Source of the DNA: Thinopyrum elongatum
Taxonomy: Eukaryota > Streptophyta > Magnoliopsida > Poales > Poaceae
Assembly: GCA_011799875.1 (NCBI GenBank)
Contig: CM022301.1
Coordinates: 217,988,526 to 218,052,525 of the forward strand
Reading direction: 5' to 3'
Length of the DNA: 64,000 nucleotides
Shown here: one piece after another, positions 56,888 through 64,000 of the stretch
Layout of the letters: every line of letters starts with the position of its first letter
Numbering within the stretch: the first letter of the stretch is position 1
Notes under the pieces: model-generated
What the model was told of the DNA's origin: nothing
Seen by the model: the letters and a program-made list of their open reading frames with translations, nothing else
Database searches by the model: none
Translations under genes and position numbers: made by a program

Positions 56888-57280
56888 TCAAGTAATCGAT
56901 CCACCTAGATCCCAAGGTATATCAAAGCCAATTTTAATTAACAGTGATTTATAATTTAGTACTGAGCACAAAGCAACATATATCATGCAATGATGAAGTC
57001 TAACTCTCTTCCTATGCATCGGCATGTCATAAAAGAACAACTCATGCACATCAAGTAAAGGCCAATACATAGCATAAGCAGTTTCTTGCAATTTTATCGT
57101 GTTGGAAACATAGAGAGGCAGAGATGTAGTTCCTCTCTCATAATAATTGCAAGTAGGATCAGAAAGCACATGCATATTATAATCATCAAAATCATCATGC
57201 GTAATGGTAGACCACAACCCATCAATATAATCCCTAAGAAGAGCAAACTTCTCCAATATAGTGTAGTTGGGAGAATTCAA
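56888..57280 (-). CDS. ORF of non-autonomous LTR element, unknown
   Basis: About 130 codons from an ATG at 57280 (MNSPNYTILEKFALLRDYID) with SDPTCNYYERG and DMPMHRKRVRLHHCMIYVAL. These match landmarks after the ORF at 35570 (CNYYEKG, MPMHRKYVRLR). The frame is open here but shorter upstream parts are missing. Function unknown. Confidence 0.5.
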   Translation of the reverse strand: MNSPNYTILEKFALLRDYIDGLWSTITHDDFDDYNMHVLSDPTCNYYERGTTSLPLYVSNTIKLQETAYAMYWPLLDVHELFFYDMPMHRKRVRLHHCMIYVALCSVLNYKSLLIKIGFDIPWDLGGSIT

Positions 57281-57812
57281 AAAGATAATAGGACTATCAT
57301 ATGTGGATGCAATAGCAACAATTTCATTTGCATCAACCCCTGTGCATAGATTACCCTAATGTCACCTCGGGAATCCATGAGTTGAGTGCCAAAACATACA
57401 TCAAATAAATTAATATAATATTCCATTGTCACCAAGGGTATTCATATGCGAGACATACATCAAGTGTTCTCAAATCGAACAAGTATTCAATCCGACAATA
57501 GTGAAACCTCAAAGGTAAAAACTCAATTCATCACAACAAGATAGAGAGGGGAAAACACCATATGATCCAACTATATTAACAAAGCTCGCGGTACACCAAG
57601 ATCATACCAAATCAAGAACACGAGAGAGAGCGAGAGAGAGAGATCAAACACATAGATACTAGCACATACCCTCAGCCCCGAGGGTGAACTACTCCCACCT
57701 CTTCATGGAGGCCGCCGGGATGATGAAGATGGCCTTCGGTGATGATTTCCCCCTTCGACAGCGTGCTGGAACAGGGCTCCAGATGGTATTTCGAAGGTAG
57801 ATAGGCTTGTGG

Positions 57813-59333
57813 TGATACGTCCATTTTGCGTCATGTTTTCCTACTGTTATTTATAGTGTTTTTAATCATTATAACACTTTGTGGAACAATTCTGATGCCT
57901 TTTTCTCTCTTAATATGCAAGATTTACATGAAGAGGGAGATTGCAGGCTGCTGGAATTCTGGACCTGAAAAAGCTACGTCACAGATACCTATTCTACACA
58001 TCTGCAAATGAGCTGAAATTTCACGGAGATTTATTTTGGAATAAATAAAAATTACTGGACAAAAGAAGTACCAGAGGGGGCCACCCTGGTGCCCACTAGG
58101 CACCAGGGCACGCCCACCCCCAAGGCACGCCCTGGTGGGTAGTGGGGCCCCTGGCCAGCCTCTGGTGCCCATCTTCTGGTATATAAGCCCATTTTCCCTA
58201 GAAAAGAAATAAGAAGAGGACTTTCGGGATGGAGCGCCGCCGTCTCGAGGCGGAACTTGGGCAGAAGCACTTTTGCTCTCTTGTGGAGCGATTCCGCCGG
58301 GGATACTTCCCGTCGGGAGGGGGAAATCGAAGCCATCGTCATCACCAACAACCCTCTCATCGTGGGAGGATCAATCTTCATCAACATCTTCACCAGCACC
58401 ATCTCATCTCAAACCCTAGTTCATCTCTTGTGTTCAATCTTTGTATCAAAACTTCAGATTGGTACCTGTGGGTGACTAGTAGTGTTGATTACATCTTGTA
58501 GTTGATGCTAGTTGGTTTATTTGGTGGAAGATTATATGTTCAGATCCATTATCTATTTAATATCCCTCTTATCTTGAACGTGAATATGATTTGTGAATAG
58601 TTGCTTTAGTTCTTGAGGACATGGGAGAAGACTTGTCATAAGTAATCATGTGAATTTGGTATTCGTTCGATATTTTGATGATGTGTATGTTGTGATTCCC
58701 TTAGTGGTGTTATGTGCGCGTCGACTACATGACACCTCACCATCTTTGGGACTAAGGGAATGCATTGTGGAGTAGTAATTAGATGATAGGTTGCTAGAGT
58801 GACAGAAGCTTAAACCCTAGTTTATGTGCTATTCCGTAAGGGGCTGATTTGGATCCATACGTTTAAGGCTATGGTTAGATTTATCTTAATTCTTCTTTCG
58901 TTGCTGCGGATGCTTGCGAGAGGGGTTAATCATAAGTGGGAGGCTTGTTCAAGTAAGAACAGCACCCGAGCACTGGTCCACCCACATATCAAATTATCAA
59001 AGTAGCGAACATGAATCAAACAAACATGATGAAAGTGACTAGATGAAATTCCCGTGTGTCCTCAAGAACGCTTTGCTTATTATAAGAGACCGTTCCGGCC
59101 TGTCCTTTGCAACAAAAAGGATTGGGCTACCTTGCTGCACCTATTGTTACTATTGTTACTTGTCACTTGTTACAAATTATTTTGCTATCAAACTACCTGT
59201 TACCGACAATTTCAGAGCTTACAGAAAACACCTTGCTGAAAACCGCTTGTCATTTCCTTCTGGTCCTTGTTGGGTTCGACACTCTTACTTATCGAGAGGA
59301 CTAAGATTGGTCCCCTATACTTGTGGGTCATCA
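57813..59333 (+). repeat. 5' LTR of Gypsy element
   Basis: 1,521 bp, TG..CA ends, terminating in tcccctatacttgtgggtca-tca, the same U5 end (in reverse) as the LTR at 52390, so the two are related families. Confidence 0.8.
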
Positions 59334-61860
59334 AGGCTCTTTTCTTGCGCTGTTGCCGGGGAGAGATGTGCTTTTGGTGAGTGGAATTTGATAAGGAAAC
59401 ATTTATATTACATGCTGAAATTTACTGTTACTTGTTACTATTGAAAACAATCCTTTGAGGGGTTTGTTAGGGGTATCTTCACCTCGACCGGAATCACAAA
59501 GAGTTGCTCCTCGACCTACTGCACCTACTAAAAATATTTATTATGATATTCCTTCGGGTATGATAGAGAAACTGCTAGCTAATCCTTTTGCAGGAGATGG
59601 AATACTACATCTTGATATGCACCTAATCTATGTGGATGAAGTTTGTGGAATATTTAAGCTTGCATGTTTACCCGGAGATGAAGTTCAGAAAGAAGTATTT
59701 TCCTTTATCTTTGAACGGAAAGACATTGACATGATATAGGCTATGTGATGATATTGGAGCTTGGGATTGGAATCGATTGAAATTGGAATTTCATTAAAAG
59801 TTTTATCCTATGCATCTAGTTCATCGTGGTCGGAATTATATATATAATTTTTGGCCTCGTGAAGAAGAAAGCATCACTAAAGCTTGGGGGAGGCTTAAGT
59901 ACATGATGTATACATGCCCCAATCATGATCTCTCAAAAGGAATTATCTTATGCTCGGCTTTCTCATGATAATCAAACCATGCTCAATTCTTCTTCGATTG
60001 GCTCCTTTATGAAGAAAACAATTGAATTCAGATGGGATCTTCTAGAAATAATTAAACGCAACTCTAAAGATTGGGAACTCGACAAAGGTAATGAGTCAGG
60101 TATAACACTTGAGTTCGATTGTGTTAAATCTTTTATGGATACAGATGCTTTTCGTAAGTTTAGCACTAAATATGGACTTGACTCTGAGATAGTAGCCTCT
60201 TTTTGTGAATTATTTGCTACTCATGTTGATCTCCCTAAGGAGAAATGGTTTAAATATCATCCCCCTCTTAAAGAAAAGATTAAGGAGCCCATAATAGTTA
60301 AAGATGAAACTATAATTTACAATGTTGATCTAGCTGTGCCTACTGCTTACATTGAAAAACCACCTTTCCCTATTAGGATAAAGGAACATGCTAAGCTTTC
60401 AACCGTGGTTAACAAAAGTAATATCAGAACACCTATACTCTCTGAACAAATTAAAGTTGAACCTAATGTTTCTACGGTTAAAGATCTCTTGGTTGATAAT
60501 ATTGATGGGCATGTTATTTATTTCTGTGGTGAAGCTGCTAGAATTGCCAAACCCGATACTAAAGATAAGAATAAGCCTGTTGTTGGCATGCCTGTTGTCT
60601 CTGTTAAAATAGGAGACATTGTTATCATGGCTTATGTGATTTGGGTGCTAGTGTCAGTGCTATCCCGTTTACCCTATATCAAGAAATTATGAATGATATT
60701 GCACCTGTTGAAATAGAAGATATTGATGGTACTATTAAGCTTGCGAATAGAGATACTATTTCACCGCCTGGGATTGTTAGAGATGTTGACGTCTTGTGTG
60801 GAAAAATAAAATACCCTACTGATTTTCTAGTTCTTGGTTCTCCACAAGATAATTTTTGTCCCATTATATTTGGTAGACCTTTCTTGAACACCGTTAATGC
60901 TATAATAGACTGCAATAAGGAAATAGTTAGCTTTACTTTGGTGATATATCTCATGAGTTTAATTTCTCTAAGTTTGTAGACAACCTCATGATAAATAATT
61001 GCCTAGTAAAGATGAAATAATTGGTCTCGCTTCTGTTGTCGTACCTCCTAGAGATCATTAGAACATTATTTGCTGGACCATGAAAATGATATGCACTTGC
61101 ATGAAAGAAATGAAATAGATAAGATGTTCTTTGATCAACCACCCATTCTTAAACATAATTTGCATGTTCAAACTCTAGGAGGTCCTCCTCCACCTAAAGG
61201 TGAACCCGTGTTTGAGTTCAAACAATTACCTGATACTTTGAAGTACGCTTATCTTGATGAAAAGAAAATATATCATGTTATTATTAGTGCTAACCTTACA
61301 GAGCATGAAGAGAGGAGATTGCTTAAAATTCTAAGGAAGCATTGTGCCGCTATTGGATATACTCTTGATGATCTTAAGGGCATTTGTCCCACTCCATGTC
61401 AGCACAAAATTAATATGGAGCCTGATGCTAAACCAGTTGTCGACCATCAACGACGATTAAATCCAAAGATGAAGGAAGTGGTAAGAACTGAAATATTAAA
61501 GCTTCTAGAAGTACGTATAATTTATCCCATAGCTGATAGTAGATGGGTAAGTCCCGTTCATTGTGTCCCTAAGAAAGGAGGCATTACTGTTGTTCCTAAT
61601 GATAAAAATGAGCTTATTCCACAAAGAATTGTAACTGGTTATAGGATGGTAATTGATTTTAGAAAATTAAACAAAGCTACTAGAAAAGATCATTACCCCT
61701 TGCTTTTTATTGATCAAATGTTAGAAAGACTATCTAAGCACACACACTTTTGCCTCCTCGATGGATATTCTAGTTTCTCTCAAATACCTGTATCACAAGT
61801 CGATCAAGAGAAAACTACTTTTACTTGTCCTTTTGGAACTTATGCTTATAAACTTATGCA
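57813..61860 (+). mobile_element. Gypsy element, 5' LTR to RT, 3' truncated
   Basis: 5' LTR 57813-59333 (tgatacgtccattttgcg .. gtgggtcatca), TATA box tatataag near 58181, then a primer-site-like gcgctgttgccgggga. Gag, protease and part of RT follow. The homologous sequence stops near 61860 and the rest, including integrase and 3' LTR, is missing. Confidence 0.8.
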
Positions 61861-61882
61861 ATATAACACAGTAGAGCAATGA
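59455..61882 (+). pseudogene. Gag-protease-RT polyprotein, broken
   Basis: Gag: YYDIPSGMIEKLLANPFAG, then KEVFSFIFERKDID with a stop at 59737-59739 and a further frame near 59780-59940 (NRLKLEFH, FWPREEESITKAWGRLKYM). A longer open frame covers 59925-60692. Protease: DLGASVSAIPFTLYQEI (catalytic D in D-L-G-A) is reached only after a one-base loss near 60630. RT: VSPVHCVPKKGG, YRMVIDFRKLNKATRKDHYP, LLDGYSSFSQIPVSQ, FTCPFGTYAYK; the YADD box is absent because the sequence is cut. Gypsy (Ty3) type by RT motifs and protease position. Confidence 0.85.
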
Positions 61883-64000
61883 ACAGAATAATTGCTAATA
61901 CTACATGCATATTTGGCTGGTGGAAAAGCTCTAGGGTTATACTGTTTTGCGAAAAGCCAATTTTTTCCTACAACAAAGGAATATATTTTATTTAACTATC
62001 ATGGTGGTTGTTGAACATTGAGAAGGTAAAACCCCCTCTCAATCCCAATTAAAAGTAATCATTAATCCCAACAAATTAATTTAGAGTGATGGGATTCAAT
62101 ATGATGATCCAAGAACCAGATACTCAAGATGTCCATAACCGGGGACACGGCTAATCATGATTAGTTTGTACACTCTGCAGAGGTTTGTGCACTTTTCCCC
62201 ACAAGACTCGATCTCCTCCGTTGGATTTCTCGCACTTCATGGTGTTTGAGAAACGGATGACCGAGACACAGTCTTTCTGAAGCATTTACTCTTTACTCTG
62301 GGTAGACAGTTACACCTACTTTCCCCTACATCTGCTAGCCTACCACTGAAAGAGGTCCTGCAACATACTCAACTATGCTAGAGCCCATAATAGCTTGTGG
62401 CTGCACACGGAAGTTTCTAGCATGAATAATCTTATGATCCCTTTGAGCCTAGGTGGCGGACCGTAGGAGGATCACACGGTATATCCCCGGGATCTCCTAG
62501 GACAACACTGTTATATCCCCAGGTGCCCAAACAAGCAATCCACCCAGATGTGTATTAAAGTTGCCACCTTAAGTTGAACCATTAAAAAAAAATCTCACAT
62601 CTGTCATGGATACACTCAAAATCCAATCCACGTCTACGAACATAGCATGGCAACATAAGCATAGCGTAGAAGTAACTCCCAAGGGTTTGTTATTTAAAAG
62701 GGCAATAGGTTCTACCTCATCATCTACTTCCAAGTACCCACAAGTTAATCACATCCTAACCATGCAATATTTGAGGGTCGAAACTAATGCATAAAAACTG
62801 GGTAACGAAGAAGTATGATCAATGTGTTACTTGCCTTGCTGACGATCCGCAAAACCTAGGGACTCGTAGAAGCACGCTTCGCACTCCGGGTACTCTATCG
62901 CAAACAAACAATAGCATACATAAGCAATCAAGCGAAGATGCACGGGTAAAACCTAGATAAGAAGATCTAACCAGAAAGTTCAACTGAAAAACTCTGGTTT
63001 GCAAAAAGAATCAAATCAAACAAAGCAACGAAACTCAAACTGCGAAAGAAACAAGCTTTGATTACTAATCTGGACTAAAGTCAAATTTTACAGTAGCAAA
63101 AACTTGTTTAAGTTGGTTAAACAGAAAGAGGGCTTCGAGACGAAGATCTAGGCGCTTGAATCGCCTGATTCCGACAAACGAGCGAAAAGTTATACTAAAA
63201 CGAAAATCGGATCAAGAATCGCGATCGAAAATAATCGCGGAAAAAATCCGAGAAAACCAAAAACTAACGAACAGGCTAACGAACGAACGTTCGCTGTCTG
63301 CGGTTAAACGGTGAAAACCGTTCGTTAAAACGAACGTACGAATGGGCGTTCGCTAAATAACTAAACCGACGGAAAACCGATCTAAAAAGAATAAACCGGA
63401 ATTTAAAAAAAAAACGAATCTAGATCTAGGGTTTACCAAAAAAACCGAACGGTTAACCGAAAAAAAACGACGAACGGCGGCAGCGGCTACTACCTCCGGC
63501 GAGGCTCCGGCGGGACGGCGGGGTGCGGCGCGGCGGCGCGAGCGGCGTGCGGCGGCGAGGCTGCAGCGGCGGCGGCGCTCGGGAGGCGGCGCGGCGAGCG
63601 GCGGCGGCGGCGGCGCGGCGTGGCGGCGGCGGCTGCGTGCGGCGGCTCCGGCGGCGGCTCCGGCGGGGCGGGTCGAGAGAGAGGGGGGGCGGGCCTCGCC
63701 TTTTATAGGCGGGGTCTGGGGAGGCGTGGGCGAGGGGCCAGGGAGAGGTGCGGCGGCGGCGGACTCCGGGAGAGTCCCGGTCGGCCACGGGGAGGAAAGG
63801 CGGCGGCGTTGCCGGGCCGGCTGGGCTTCGGCCCAGTTCGGTCCACGAAGTTTTTTTTTTTAAATAATTCCGTGCAGAAAAACAAATAAAAGAAATACTA
63901 AACGGACTCCAAAATTCCCGAAAAAAAATTTCCCCGTCCTCTAAAAAAAATGCCGGACGAGATGAACATTTATTTGGGCCTAAAATGCAATTTTGAAAAA
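61883..64000 (-). mobile_element. Minus-strand LTR-like element with GC-rich leader
   Basis: Begins about 62010 (tgttgaacattgagaagg, a possible LTR end on the minus strand) and runs to the window end. A minus-strand TATA box GCCTATAAAA is at 63701-63710. Downstream of it in the minus direction is a very GC-rich leader (63480-63680) and then AT-rich sequence with cgaacgttcg and cgttcgttaaaacgaacg inverted pairs (63285-63350). No coding was recognised; the RT and other genes would lie beyond the window or be absent. Bases 61883-62010 are unassigned. Confidence 0.45.
63701..63710 (-). promoter_or_regulatory. TATA box of minus-strand LTR-like element
   Basis: GCCTATAAAA on the minus strand, next to a GC-rich leader, in a position expected for an LTR promoter. 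Inference from sequence only. Confidence 0.5.

Larger units (their letters stand above)
52390..57812 (-). mobile_element. Non-autonomous LTR element, minus strand, partial
   Basis: 3' LTR 52390-53852 (1,463 bp; minus strand TGATATGTCTCCGTCG.. to ..GTGGGTTGTCA), with the polypurine tract just inside (plus strand gcatccccaagctta at 53853). The interior resembles that of 35285-39188, including gaggtgatt-type spacers and a 131-codon ORF at 56888-57280. The 5' LTR is cut by the Gypsy element at 57813; remnants may be 57640-57812. A T-rich run (54630-54725) and ga microsatellite (57623-57645) are present. No retroviral genes. Confidence 0.7.

Noticed and set aside
63453..63889. Arg/Ala/Gly-rich ORFs on both strands
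   Set aside because: They follow the extreme GC content of the leader region and have no protein-like pattern.
1..64000. CRISPR-like arrays
   Set aside because: The repeats have 45, 84, about 100 or 505-bp periods without spacers of constant length, and the DNA is clearly eukaryotic.

Overview
The window looks like intergenic DNA from a large grass genome, most probably a Triticeae species (wheat, Aegilops, barley or rye type). The reasons are stacked LTR retrotransposons with TG...CA ends and 5-bp target duplications, Stowaway MITEs, a roughly 4-kb solo LTR, and above all long CACTA-type DNA transposons. I see no ordinary host gene in a host setting. Almost every credible coding region lies inside a transposon. 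I did not name LTR families because I could not check them.

Left half (1-25393): three CACTA elements of one family follow each other, all in the same orientation. Each right end has the same terminus (reading inward: cactactgcagga...) at 9879 (E1), 18696 (E2) and 25393 (E3). The simplest reading is nesting: E1 sits in E2 and E2 in E3, with the left ends before the window. E1 carries a broken GRF-like zinc-finger gene, an alanine-rich pseudogene, a 505-bp tandem array, two coiled-coil-like ORFs, and a 5S rRNA-derived sequence that reads into a 34-bp-arm hairpin and a T-run. E2 carries a gene split by a solo LTR and an intact DEDDy 3'-5' exonuclease. E3 carries an F-box/FBD exon and a second, broken exonuclease. 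A 3.66-kb CACTA element (E3b) interrupts that exonuclease with an exact 3-bp duplication, and E3b itself carries AP2/ERF and B3-like pseudogenes.

Middle (25394-46890): a minus-strand LTR retrotransposon, itself inside a Copia element, was hit by a 17.4-kb CACTA element, E4 (27301-44729). The LTR sequence rejoins exactly across E4. E4 has the same plan as E1: minus-strand genes, a central array of about 505-bp units, then a plus-strand gene. Two of its genes have complete exon structures that stay in frame through GT-AG introns: a 5-exon gene with B3 domain and duplicated 38-codon exons, and a 4-exon B3-like gene. A complete 7-kb non-autonomous LTR retrotransposon sits inside the array with a perfect 5-bp duplication.

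Right half (46891-64000): a sixth CACTA element, E6, in reverse orientation interrupts the Copia reverse transcriptase. It holds a solo LTR, a TATA motif, a 66-bp-arm hairpin and a truncated ORF. After it come overlapping Gypsy-type fragments: one with a gag-like plant ORF (50676-52389), a minus-strand non-autonomous element (52390-57812), a plus-strand gag-protease-RT element cut off in RT (57813-61860), and a minus-strand element with a GC-rich leader and TATA box (about 62010-64000). No CACTA transposase was recognised, so all CACTA elements here appear non-autonomous. Their distinctive property is repeated carriage of a defined set of regulatory or nucleic-acid-binding genes.
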